From assembly GCA_045133615.1 (NCBI GenBank), contig JBGUUQ010000145.1, forward strand, positions 1 through 26,724: a DNA stretch of 26,724 bases, written 5' to 3'. A program made the position numbers and the translations under genes. Shown here one piece after another: positions 9,075 through 16,442 of the stretch. The notes beneath the pieces were generated by a model. The model searched no databases. It saw only the letters and a program-made list of their open reading frames with translations, and was not told the origin of the DNA. Origin of the DNA: M3 sp045133615 (GTDB lineage: Bacteria > Bacteroidota > Bacteroidia > Bacteroidales > Muribaculaceae). The number at the start of each line of letters is the position of its first letter. The first letter of the stretch is position 1.

Positions 9075-9775
9075 GAAAAGAGGCCTTTTAGAAATCCCGT
9101 AACTTTCTCTCCCACCTTCTTGGCGGTAGCTTTTACTGTCTCGGCGGCGCGCGCTACAGCGTCTTTGACTTTAGCAGCAACTTTGCGAGCGCCCTCAACG
9201 ATTACGGGTACGACTTTTTCATCAAGAATTTCGACCACTTTTTCGGCTGCGGGGCGGAAAGCTTGAGTTTCGGGCCATTGCTCTTCAATCCAGTCGAAAG
9301 CGCGGTCGGCCCAAACTTTGATTGTGGAATCGGCTGCGTGTCCAATGTTGTCAACCATACGGTCGAGCATATTCCCGATGTTCCCGGTAAGACGCGATGC
9401 CTGATGGTCGAGCGCGTTTTCGTGAGCTTCTTCCGGGTAGATTTGACCGGAGCCTACCTGATAGTCTCCGCGGAGTTCTTCGACAAGACTGTCGGAAGTG
9501 CTTGCCAGAGTAGAGGCGGTCATGGGCTTTTCTGCCTCGATTATGCCCAGTTCTTCGGCTGCTGCGAGAGCGGCGGCAAGTTTCTTCTTTTCATCGGTAA
9601 GAGGTTCGTCGCCGGCAAGTTGTTCTGCCGTAAGCAGTTCTGTTTTAGTGCCTTCTTCGACATGGGGCACTTGTTTCAGTGCATCGGCGATATCAATGTC
9701 GTTTTTTAATTGTTCGATGCTCGACACTGTATCGTTATCATCAATTATAATGTCTTTCAGATGTTCGATATCCAT
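9071..9775 (-). CDS. unrecognised protein with acidic N-terminus and Lys/Ala-rich amphipathic C-terminus
   Basis: 234 residues, no recognised domain. The charge is strongly split: residues 1-105 are acidic (IIIDDNDT, HVEEGTKTE), while residues 176-234 form a long Ala/Val/Lys-rich stretch (ARKVAAKVKDAVARAAETVK) ending in GFLKGLFS. This reads as one long amphipathic helix of the sort found in LEA-like, apolipoprotein-like or membrane-surface-binding proteins. A central aromatic segment lies at about 155-173 (WADRAFDWIEEQW). There is no signal peptide. The gene overlaps the preceding small gene by 19 bases and the following gene by 4 bases, so it belongs to the AAA+ module. Binding of the C-terminal helix to membrane, nucleic acid or the partner proteins is possible; the sequence alone does not decide. 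Confidence 0.78.
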   Translation of the reverse strand: MDIEHLKDIIIDDNDTVSSIEQLKNDIDIADALKQVPHVEEGTKTELLTAEQLAGDEPLTDEKKKLAAALAAAEELGIIEAEKPMTASTLASTSDSLVEELRGDYQVGSGQIYPEEAHENALDHQASRLTGNIGNMLDRMVDNIGHAADSTIKVWADRAFDWIEEQWPETQAFRPAAEKVVEILDEKVVPVIVEGARKVAAKVKDAVARAAETVKATAKKVGEKVTGFLKGLFS

Positions 9776-10092
9776 GACTTGATTTTTTGAAATTGTTTGG
9801 CAATAGCGGCGAGAATTACATTCTTTTCCTCGTCGGGGAATTGTTCGGTCATTTTATCGAGACGATGCTCAAGCCAGGCATGGCGAGTTTTGCCATGATC
9901 TTTGGCGGCACGGAGGTTGTCGTATTCTTTTTGGTACGAATCAATGAGGCGGAAAGCCTCAGCTACCTTGCTGCGAGTCTCTTCGCTGATACCCATTTCG
10001 GTGAGTTTAAGGTCGATAGCCTCTTCTGCAGACAGGTCGGGATGCTCATTGACGGCAGACTGCAATTGAGCGAAAATATCCTTGAAATCCAT
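9757..10092 (-). CDS. small unrecognised helical protein, first gene of the AAA+/pyr operon
   Basis: 111 residues, highly charged and predicted almost entirely helical, with no signal peptide or membrane segment. It starts MDFKDIFAQLQSAVNEHPDLSAEEAIDLKLTEMG; the middle (about residues 36-85) has heptad-like spacing that could form a coiled coil, and the end is IAKQFQKIKSWISNI. I do not recognise a family. It is the promoter-proximal gene: a TAATTTTG -7 box lies at 10112-10119, leaving a leader of only about 10-15 bases without a Shine-Dalgarno sequence. It overlaps the next gene by 19 bases. Being first in the operon and coupled to the other unknown genes, it is likely a structural partner or small regulator of the module. 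Confidence 0.75.
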   Translation of the reverse strand: MDFKDIFAQLQSAVNEHPDLSAEEAIDLKLTEMGISEETRSKVAEAFRLIDSYQKEYDNLRAAKDHGKTRHAWLEHRLDKMTEQFPDEEKNVILAAIAKQFQKIKSWISNI

Positions 10093-10111
10093 AATAGTAA
10101 AAAATGTGATA

Positions 10112-10143
10112 CAAAATTAGCAAAAATTTTGCAAATATCGAAA
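10112..10143 (-). promoter_or_regulatory. promoter of the AAA+/pyrKD operon
   Basis: On the minus strand TAATTTTG (10112-10119) matches the Bacteroidetes -7 consensus TAnnTTTG exactly. A weaker -33 element (TTTCG, 10139-10143) lies 19 bases upstream. The spacer holds a 13-base palindrome, GCAAAAATTTTGC (10120-10132), that could be an operator. Confidence 0.6.
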
Positions 10144-10170
10144 CATTATAGAAATTATTATCATACATTA

Positions 10171-10200
10171 TTGATTACCAAAAAGTTTTGCGTATCTTTG
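10171..10200 (+). promoter_or_regulatory. promoter of the S1/P1 nuclease gene
   Basis: TATCTTTG at 10193-10200 matches TAnnTTTG exactly, and TTG at 10171-10173 sits 19 bases upstream as the -33 element. Transcription would begin near 10205, giving a leader of about 120 bases before the chosen ATG at 10328. Confidence 0.6.
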
Positions 10201-10327
10201 CGTAAGAAATCAATATACATATGTCGGTCTCAATTATCCTCCTAAGAGTGATGTGTATCATTATACGTTTTCAAGAGCCATTTTATGTCCTGAATATCTG
10301 CAACTTATAATTAATATTTTCAGCGTA

Positions 10328-11152
10328 ATGATAAATTATTCTTTAAAATTGATTCTTTTAATAGCTCTTTCATTATCCGGAAATGCCGCTTTTGCATGGA
10401 GTCAGAAAGGGCATGATGTCACTGCTCACATCGCAGAGCGTCATCTCACCGAGGTAGCCCGAACCGCGGTAGACTCATTGTTTGAAGGTCGCTCTTTGGT
10501 TTACTGGAGCAACTGGCTCGACAATGCGAGCCATAACAAACCGTTGGCCTACACCAAGACATGGCACTATAAAAATGTTGACGGGTCAGGTGATTACAAT
10601 CTCTCGGCGCAGCATCCTAACGGCAATATCATTACCGGGCTCACCGGGCAGGTTGCAGTTTTGGCGTCGTCAACAGCAACATGCGAGCAGAAAGCTCTTG
10701 CGCTGAAGATAGTAACACATCTAATCGGCGATCTTCATCAGCCAATGCATCTTGGACGTCTCTCCGACTATGGCGGCAATAAAATCAAAGTCAAATTTTT
10801 TAACCGTGACGCCAATCTGCACTCAGTGTGGGACAATAACGTGATCGAATCCGGCCACAAATGGAGCTACACCGAGTGGGCTGATCAGCTCGACCGCGAA
10901 ATGCCGGCTGCCAGTGCTGCCGAAATCATCAAAGGAGACTTCAATGATTGGGGCATAAGTTCATGGGAAATAGCTAAAAGGATTTATGAGGCGACACCGG
11001 CGGGCACAAACATATCATATAATTATGTAGCAGAATGGACGCCCGTGGCCGAGATGCAGCTGCTCAGAGGGGGATTGCGCCTCGCTCACGTGCTAAACAT
11101 GATATTCGACCCTGAATATCGTAGCGCACATGATAATGTTTTCGGCTTCTGA
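10328..11152 (+). CDS. secreted S1/P1-type nuclease
   Basis: 274 residues from the ATG at 10328. An in-frame ATG at 10253 would add 25 residues before the signal peptide and is less likely. The signal peptide (MINYSLKLILLIALSLSGNAAFA) should be cleaved just before Trp24, leaving Trp at the mature N-terminus. In S1/P1 enzymes that Trp binds zinc through its amino group. All other zinc ligands are present with family spacing (mature numbering): His6, Asp42, His57, His108, Asp112, His118, His142 and Asp146. The enzyme is therefore probably an active trinuclear-zinc phosphodiesterase that degrades single-stranded nucleic acid in the periplasm or outside the cell, perhaps for nucleotide scavenging. 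It is transcribed divergently from the pyrKD-containing operon. Confidence 0.94.
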   Translation: MINYSLKLILLIALSLSGNAAFAWSQKGHDVTAHIAERHLTEVARTAVDSLFEGRSLVYWSNWLDNASHNKPLAYTKTWHYKNVDGSGDYNLSAQHPNGNIITGLTGQVAVLASSTATCEQKALALKIVTHLIGDLHQPMHLGRLSDYGGNKIKVKFFNRDANLHSVWDNNVIESGHKWSYTEWADQLDREMPAASAAEIIKGDFNDWGISSWEIAKRIYEATPAGTNISYNYVAEWTPVAEMQLLRGGLRLAHVLNMIFDPEYRSAHDNVFGF

Positions 11153-11170
11153 ACATCACGAGTCGATACA

Positions 11171-11459
11171 ATAAAAAGATAAGGACGATGCTCTGCGTAT
11201 AAAACCGTTACGAGTATCGTCCTTATTATAATGCCACATCAAAGGATGTAGATGAAACTCCGAATTGACAGGATTTGAGTGCGCCCCAACCTTTGTAATC
11301 CAATGGAGTCGATATGACTCTTCTGCTCTAAGAGTAGAATCAGGCCAGACATTGGCTGGGATAGCTTGTCTCGGAATTTTTGATAGATTTGAAGAGTTTC
11401 CCAATCTACTTTGATGTGGTGATGGGATGTGGTGGCTCTCTTGCCTCCTTTTGCTTTTA
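11171..11459 (-). ncRNA. ssrS: probable 6S-type regulatory RNA
   Basis: This stretch has a complete transcription unit but no convincing protein. A perfect promoter lies just upstream and an intrinsic terminator at 11173-11226. Between them the RNA folds into a rod. CCACATCAAAG pairs with CTTTGATGTGG (11409-11419 with 11234-11244), TAGAT with ATCTA (11404-11408 with 11249-11253), GAAACTC with GAGTTTC (11394-11400 with 11254-11260), GACA with TGTC (11367-11370 with 11267-11270), CCCAGCC with GGTTGGG using a G-U pair (11354-11360 with 11285-11291), and two small hairpins close the tip. An unpaired A/U-rich segment (11375-11393) interrupts the rod. A 186-base closed rod with an internal bulge is the 6S layout; 6S RNA mimics an open promoter and sequesters RNA polymerase. 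The ncRNA call is firm; the 6S identity is inferred from structure and could instead be another Bacteroidales RNA family. Confidence 0.65.
11173..11226 (-). terminator. terminator of the 6S-like RNA, possibly also serving the nuclease gene
   Basis: The arms ATAAGGACGAT (11179-11189) and ATCGTCCTTAT (11216-11226) pair perfectly and extend by a G-U pair and GAG/CTC. On the minus strand the stem is followed by CTTTTTATT, a good U-tract. On the plus strand the tract is poor, so termination of the nuclease transcript (ends 11152) is possible but weaker. Confidence 0.8.
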
Positions 11460-11464
11460 TAACG

Positions 11465-11495
11465 CAAAGTTACGACTTTTGTTCGTCTTCGCCAA
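11465..11495 (-). promoter_or_regulatory. promoter of the 6S-like RNA
   Basis: On the minus strand TAACTTTG (11465-11472) matches the -7 consensus, and TTG (11493-11495) lies exactly 20 bases upstream as the -33 element. It lies between the stop of lepA (11520) and the RNA. Confidence 0.75.
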
Positions 11496-11519
11496 GTGTA
11501 AAAGGTACTTTTAACAGTT

Positions 11520-13307
11520 TTAATCGAGCTTGAGCACGGCGAGGAAGGCCTTTTGCGGCACTTCTACCGAACCAATCTGTTTCATGCGTTTTTTACCTTG
11601 TTTTTGTTTTTCAAGCAGTTTGCGCTTGCGCGATATGTCACCACCGTAACATTTGGCTGTTACATCCTTACGCACGGCCTTTATAGTCTCGCGGGCGATA
11701 ATTTTTGCGCCGATAGCAGCCTGTATGGCGATGTCGAATTGGTGGCGTGGAATCAGTTCCTTCAATTTTTCACACATGCGTCGTCCGAAGGTCACTGCAT
11801 TGTCGGCATGGGTGAGAGTAGAGAGAGCATCGACGCTTTCGCCGTTGAGCAGAATGTCAAGTTTGACCAGTCTCGAGGGTCGAAAATCGTGGATGTGATA
11901 GTCGAACGAAGCGTAGCCCTTTGAGATGCTTTTGAGCTTGTCATAAAAGTCGATGACAATTTCGCCCAAAGGCATATCAAAAACAATTTCTACGCGGTTG
12001 CCTGAGATGAATTCCTGTTTAATAAGTTCGCCGCGCTTGCCGAGGCAAAGGGTCATTATAGGACCGATAAAATCGGTGGTCGTAATGATTGAGGCTCGAA
12101 TATAAGGCTCTTCGATATGTTCGATGAGAGTGAGATCGGGGAGACCGGAAGGATTGTGAACTTCGGTCATGTTGCCTTTCTTATCAAATACCTTGTACGA
12201 TACGTTAGGCACAGTGGTGATGACATCCATGCCGAATTCACGGCCAAGACGCTCCTGCACTATCTCCATATGCAGCAGTCCGAGGAAGCCGCAACGGAAG
12301 CCGAAACCGAGTGCCATCGACGACTCGGGCGTGAAGGTGAGTGAAGCATCGTTGAGCTGAAGTTTTTCGAGCGACGTGCGCAAATTCTCAAAATCTTCGG
12401 TTTCGATAGGATATACACCGGCAAAGACCATCGGCTTCACCTCTTCAAAACCTTCGATAGCCGAGGAGCATGGTCTCTCGACATGAGTGATAGTATCGCC
12501 TACCCGCACTTCCTTTGATGTCTTGATGCCGGAGATGATGTAACCGACATTGCCTGCCGAGAGTTCATCGCGCGGCGACATCTGCAGTTTAAGCACACCG
12601 ATTTCGTCGGCATGGTATTCCTTGCCGGTTGATACAAATTTTACGAAATCGTTTTTACGGATGGTGCCGTTCACAATTTTAAAATAGGCAATGATGCCAC
12701 GGAAAGGATTGAAAACCGAGTCAAAAATCAGAGCCTGGAGCGGAGCCGAGGGGTCGCCTTGAGGGGCCGGGATGCGTTCGACGATAGCTTGGAGTATTTC
12801 TTCCACACCGGCGCCTGTCTTGCCGCTGGCGCGGATAATTTCCTCTCTTTTGCAGCCTAAGAGGTCGACAATCTGATCTTCCACTTCATCGGGCTTGGCC
12901 GAGTCGAGGTCGCATTTATTAATGACCGGTATGATTTCAAGATCATTGTCGATGGCCATATAGAGATTGGAAATAGTCTGAGCCTGAATGCCCTGAGAGG
13001 CATCGACGATGAGCAGTGCGCCCTCGCATGCGGCAATTGAGCGCGAGACTTCATACGAAAAATCGACGTGTCCCGGAGTATCGATAAGGTTAAGCGTATA
13101 GTGCTCGCCGTCAATTACGTGGTCCATCTGTATGGCATGGCTTTTAATGGTGATACCTCGTTCGCGCTCAAGATCCATGTCGTCAAGCACTTGGTTTTCC
13201 ATATCTTTTGCCGCCACAGTGTGTGTGTATTCCAAAAGGCGATCGGCGAGTGTCGACTTTCCGTGATCGATATGGGCTATGATGCAAAAGTTGCGTATAT
13301 TCTTCAT
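11520..13307 (-). CDS. lepA: elongation factor 4 (LepA), ribosome-associated GTPase
   Basis: 595 residues, full family length. GTPase motifs are present: G1 AHIDHGKST (11-19), G2 region RGITIK (50-55), G3 DTPGH (76-80) and G4 NKCD (130-133). EF-G-like domains follow, and the C-terminus carries the LepA-specific basic domain (GGDISRKRKLLEKQKQGKKRMKQIGSVEVPQKAFLAVL), which separates it from EF-G, BipA and TypA. It binds ribosomes and affects translation and subunit maturation, especially under ionic or cold stress. It has its own perfect promoter 20 bases before the start codon and no clear terminator at its end, so some transcripts may run into the 6S-like RNA. Confidence 0.98.
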   Translation of the reverse strand: MKNIRNFCIIAHIDHGKSTLADRLLEYTHTVAAKDMENQVLDDMDLERERGITIKSHAIQMDHVIDGEHYTLNLIDTPGHVDFSYEVSRSIAACEGALLIVDASQGIQAQTISNLYMAIDNDLEIIPVINKCDLDSAKPDEVEDQIVDLLGCKREEIIRASGKTGAGVEEILQAIVERIPAPQGDPSAPLQALIFDSVFNPFRGIIAYFKIVNGTIRKNDFVKFVSTGKEYHADEIGVLKLQMSPRDELSAGNVGYIISGIKTSKEVRVGDTITHVERPCSSAIEGFEEVKPMVFAGVYPIETEDFENLRTSLEKLQLNDASLTFTPESSMALGFGFRCGFLGLLHMEIVQERLGREFGMDVITTVPNVSYKVFDKKGNMTEVHNPSGLPDLTLIEHIEEPYIRASIITTTDFIGPIMTLCLGKRGELIKQEFISGNRVEIVFDMPLGEIVIDFYDKLKSISKGYASFDYHIHDFRPSRLVKLDILLNGESVDALSTLTHADNAVTFGRRMCEKLKELIPRHQFDIAIQAAIGAKIIARETIKAVRKDVTAKCYGGDISRKRKLLEKQKQGKKRMKQIGSVEVPQKAFLAVLKLD

Positions 13308-13326
13308 TTACCGGTACAATTTTATG

Positions 13327-13358
13327 CAAAGTTACTTCATTTTGACGAAATACACAAA
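13327..13358 (-). promoter_or_regulatory. lepA promoter
   Basis: On the minus strand TTTG (13355-13358), 20 bases, then TAACTTTG (13327-13334): both elements fit the Bacteroidetes consensus exactly. The -33 element is one half of the palindrome CAAATTTG (13355-13362), whose other half belongs to the divergent fabG promoter. Confidence 0.8.
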
Positions 13359-13390
13359 TTTGGAAATATCAGAATAAATCCTTAACTTTG
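13359..13390 (+). promoter_or_regulatory. fabG promoter
   Basis: TTTG (13359-13362), 20 bases, then TAACTTTG (13383-13390), an exact consensus match. The leader of about 65 bases contains a small hairpin, AGGGTA (13401-13406) with TACCCT (13423-13428). Confidence 0.8.
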
Positions 13391-13461
13391 TGCTCGTAAA
13401 AGGGTAGGGACAGCATCCGTTTTACCCTGCTAACTATATCACATTCAATAATATATTAAGA

Positions 13462-14208
13462 ATGAAACTTCTTGAAGGAAAAACAGCTCTTATCACCGGC
13501 GCCGCACGAGGCATCGGCAAGGCTCTTGCTCTCAAATTTGCATCGGAAGGCGCAAATATCGCCTTTACCGACCTTGTAATAGATGAAAACGGCAAAGCTA
13601 CGGAGGCAGAGATTCAGGCTCTTGGCGTAAAAGCAAAAGGTTATGCATCCAATGCCGCCAATTTCGAAGAAACGCACACAGTGGTCGATGAAATCATTAA
13701 AGACTTCGGCCGCATCGACATTCTTGTCAACAATGCCGGTATCACAAAAGACGGTCTCATGCTCCGCATGACCGAGCAGCAGTGGGATGCAGTGCTTGCT
13801 GTAAATCTCAAGAGCGCGTTCAACTTTATCCATGCTGTTCTGCCCCAGATGATGCGTCAGCGCACAGGCTCAATCATCAACATGGCATCGGTAGTAGGTG
13901 TACACGGCAATGCAGGCCAGGCCAACTACGCATCATCAAAAGCCGGCCTTATTGCTCTGGCCAAGAGTGTGGCTCAGGAAGTTGGTTCACGCGGTATACG
14001 CGCCAACGCCATCGCTCCCGGCTTTATCGAAACAGCCATGACAGCCGCTCTCCCCGACAGCGTGCGTGAGGAGTGGTGCAAGAAGATACCTCTGCGCCGC
14101 GGCGGCAAGGTAGAAGATATCGCCAATGTGGCAACCTTCCTTGCTTCGGATATGTCGAGCTACGTTTCAGGCCAGGTAATTCAAGTTGACGGTGGCATGA
14201 ATATGTAA
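13462..14208 (+). CDS. fabG: 3-oxoacyl-[acyl-carrier-protein] reductase
   Basis: 248 residues, the normal length for FabG. It reduces 3-oxoacyl-ACP with NADPH in the first reductive step of fatty-acid elongation, as a cytoplasmic tetramer. The short-chain dehydrogenase motifs are TGAARGIG at 12-19 (cofactor binding), NNAG at 90-93, and the catalytic Asn115, Ser143, Tyr156 and Lys160 (YASSK). The C-terminus GQVIQVDGGMNM is typical of FabG. Many SDR enzymes look similar, but the overall wording (GIRANAIAPGFIETAMT, VSGQVIQVDGGM) fits FabG closely. It is a single-gene unit with its own promoter and a hairpin terminator after it; no other fab gene is adjacent. Confidence 0.93.
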   Translation: MKLLEGKTALITGAARGIGKALALKFASEGANIAFTDLVIDENGKATEAEIQALGVKAKGYASNAANFEETHTVVDEIIKDFGRIDILVNNAGITKDGLMLRMTEQQWDAVLAVNLKSAFNFIHAVLPQMMRQRTGSIINMASVVGVHGNAGQANYASSKAGLIALAKSVAQEVGSRGIRANAIAPGFIETAMTAALPDSVREEWCKKIPLRRGGKVEDIANVATFLASDMSSYVSGQVIQVDGGMNM

Positions 14209-14223
14209 TCAGTTTTCGGCACT

Positions 14224-14276
14224 ATATCAAAGAATCCCTCTCTAAAACAGATGTTTAAGAGGGGGATTCTTGATAT
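14224..14276. terminator. hairpin between convergent fabG and htpG
   Basis: ATATCAAAGAATCCC with TCTC (from 14224) pairs with GAGGGGGATTCTTGATAT (ending 14276), allowing one bulged A. It sits between the stop of fabG (14208) and the stop of htpG (14305), so it probably stops transcription in both directions. U-tracts are weak on both sides. Confidence 0.65.
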
Positions 14277-14304
14277 TGATGTATTGGATGTGTTATTCGG
14301 GACT

Positions 14305-16332
14305 TTATTTGAGCATTTCCACGGTTCGGTTCAGGAATGTTGCAAGTTGCTGACCTTTAAGCAGACCGGCCGCCAGAAGGGCTATGTCGGTGAGCTGTGA
14401 GAATTGTGGAGTTGCTGCTACATAGTCGTCGATGAGCTTGTTCTGCTCTTCACGCAGAGCGGCGATGTCCTGTTCGAGCGACGCTTTCTTTTCTTTTTCG
14501 TCTTCGTTAAGGGCATCAACCTGCTTGCCGAGCTCGACTCCTTTGTCTATCAGGTTCTGAATCTTAGATTGCAGCGATTCTGACGTATTGGCAAGGATTT
14601 TTTGCACCACAGCGTTGCTTGCGTTAACCACAAGAGTGTAGCTGTCGGGCAACTCGCCGTAGAACGACATTCCGGCCTGCATTGCGGCCATCTCCTTCAT
14701 TCGACGCATATACTCGTTGCTTGTGATGACAACGGGCATAGCATCGGGAGACAACGATTCGACAGAAACGAGATAATTGGCTTTTCCATCGGGTTGCTCG
14801 GCTTTAAGACAAGTATTAAACGCACGAGTGATGATTTCACGTTGAACCGGTGTGACTGTGGTCTTGGTTTCGGTTTCCTTGCGGATGATGTTGTCGATGA
14901 CATCGGAGTCGACACGCACAAAGCGTACTTTGTCGAGCTTGTTTTCAAGCAATCCGATAAAGTGAGTGTCGAGTCGGCCGTCCATGACAAGCACACTGTA
15001 GCCGCGTGAGGTAGCAGCCTGTACAAAAGCATATTGTCCTACCGGGTCGGTGGTATAGAGGTATACCAGAGTGCCGTCGTTGTCTTTTTGTTCTGTTTCT
15101 ACAAGCGTACGATACTCGTCAAGCGTGAAGTATTTGCCTTCGGTGTCTTTGAGCAGGACGAACTTTACGGCTTGCTCGTAGAATTTCTCGTCGGTGAGCA
15201 TTCCGTACTCGATGAAGATCTTAATATCGTCCCATTTTTTCTCGAAGTCGGCGCGGTTTGAGGTGAAGAGCTCATCAAGACGGGCGCTCACTTTCTTAGT
15301 GATGTACGACGAAATCTTCTTTACCGCCGAGTCGCTCTGAAGATAAGATCTTGAGACGTTAAGAGGGATGTCGGGCGAGTCGAGCACACCTTGAAGCAGC
15401 ATCATGAACTCAGGCACCACACCTTCTACCGAATCGGTGACGTATACCTGATTGCAATAGAGCTGGATACGGTTTTTTGTTACTTCAAAGTCGTTTTTGA
15501 TTTTCGGGAAATATAATATGCCTGTGAGGGTGAAAGGATAGTCGACGTTGAGATGAATCCAGAACATAGGGTCGTCCTGTCCGGGATAGAGCTCATGGTA
15601 GAATTTCAGATAATCCTCGTCGGTGAGTTCCGACGGTTTCTTCAACCAGCTGGGCTCCATGGAGTTGATGATGTTGGGCCTGTCGGTGTCCTGCATTTTA
15701 CCGTCTTTCCACTCTTGCTCCACGCCGAAGACTACCGGCACAGGGAGGAAACGGCAATATTTCTTGAGCAAGCCGGAGATTGTTGATGTTTCAAGAAATT
15801 GTTTGTCGTCATCGTCGATGTAGAGAACTATCGACGTGCCGCGAGTGGTGCGTGAACCTTTTTCCATCGAGTACTCCGGCGAGCCGTCGCAAGTCCATTT
15901 CACAGGCTCGGCGCCTTCCTTATAGCTGAGCGAGTCTATTTCGACTTTTTTCGCAACCATAAATGCGGAATAGAAGCCAAGACCGAAGTGGCCGATGATT
16001 GAGTTGGCAGTATCTTTGTATTTGCTGAGAAATTCTTCGGCGCCAGAGAAAGCAATCTGATTGATGTATTTGTCGATATCCTCGGCAGTCATGCCGATGC
16101 CGTGATCCGAAACGGTGAGCGTACCGGCTTCTTTGTCGATCGAGACTTCAACACTGAGGTCGCCGAGCTCGCCTTTAAAGTCGCCGAAAGTGGAAAGAGT
16201 GCGCAGTTTTTGTGTCGCGTCGACAGCGTTCGAAACCAGTTCGCGCAGGAAGATTTCGTGGTCGCTGTAAAGGAATTTTTTGATGACAGGGAATATATTT
16301 TCCGTTGTCACGCCAATTTTACCTTGTGTCAT
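14305..16332 (-). CDS. htpG: molecular chaperone HtpG (Hsp90)
   Basis: 675 residues. The GHKL ATPase domain is intact: ELVSNAVDAT at 31-40 with catalytic Glu31 and Mg-binding Asn35, DHGIGM at 76-81 and GHFGLGFYSAFMV at 114-126. The middle domain contains NVSRSYLQSD with the catalytic-loop Arg typical of Hsp90. The C-terminal third is more divergent than in proteobacteria and includes a charged coiled-coil stretch (DEKEKKASLEQDIAALREEQNKL), as in other Bacteroidetes HtpG. It helps fold and remodel client proteins in the cytoplasm, especially under stress. Its upstream region has no consensus TAnnTTTG box but holds a perfect 16-base palindrome, suggesting separate heat or stress control. Confidence 0.97.
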   Translation of the reverse strand: MTQGKIGVTTENIFPVIKKFLYSDHEIFLRELVSNAVDATQKLRTLSTFGDFKGELGDLSVEVSIDKEAGTLTVSDHGIGMTAEDIDKYINQIAFSGAEEFLSKYKDTANSIIGHFGLGFYSAFMVAKKVEIDSLSYKEGAEPVKWTCDGSPEYSMEKGSRTTRGTSIVLYIDDDDKQFLETSTISGLLKKYCRFLPVPVVFGVEQEWKDGKMQDTDRPNIINSMEPSWLKKPSELTDEDYLKFYHELYPGQDDPMFWIHLNVDYPFTLTGILYFPKIKNDFEVTKNRIQLYCNQVYVTDSVEGVVPEFMMLLQGVLDSPDIPLNVSRSYLQSDSAVKKISSYITKKVSARLDELFTSNRADFEKKWDDIKIFIEYGMLTDEKFYEQAVKFVLLKDTEGKYFTLDEYRTLVETEQKDNDGTLVYLYTTDPVGQYAFVQAATSRGYSVLVMDGRLDTHFIGLLENKLDKVRFVRVDSDVIDNIIRKETETKTTVTPVQREIITRAFNTCLKAEQPDGKANYLVSVESLSPDAMPVVITSNEYMRRMKEMAAMQAGMSFYGELPDSYTLVVNASNAVVQKILANTSESLQSKIQNLIDKGVELGKQVDALNEDEKEKKASLEQDIAALREEQNKLIDDYVAATPQFSQLTDIALLAAGLLKGQQLATFLNRTVEMLK

Positions 16333-16365
16333 ATAGTTATAATTTTGATTGATGATACAGTCGTG

Positions 16366-16400
16366 AGCGACATATGTCGCTTTATATATAACACTTCAAG
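16366..16400 (-). promoter_or_regulatory. candidate htpG stress promoter or operator
   Basis: A perfect 16-base palindrome AGCGACATATGTCGCT (16366-16381) lies about 34 bases before the htpG start. On the minus strand it is preceded by CTTGAA (16395-16400) and, 15 bases later, CGACATAT. That resembles a heat-shock promoter layout (CTTGAA / CCCCATNT). The palindrome is certain; its function is inferred. Confidence 0.45.
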
Positions 16401-16442
16401 CAAAAAGTGTGCCAAAGGCGATGTGGTTAAAAAATGTTTTAT

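Noticed and set aside
11230..11345. Possible tRNA remnant on the minus strand (CAAATCC followed by TGTC)
   Set aside because: The T-stem does not pair, no anticodon loop with U33 is found, and the same bases pair well in the long 6S-like rod.
11156..11467. 103-codon minus-strand frame in the gap between the nuclease and lepA
   Set aside because: It runs through the promoter-terminator unit and its paired arms; the product has no protein-like pattern. The region is better explained as a structured RNA.
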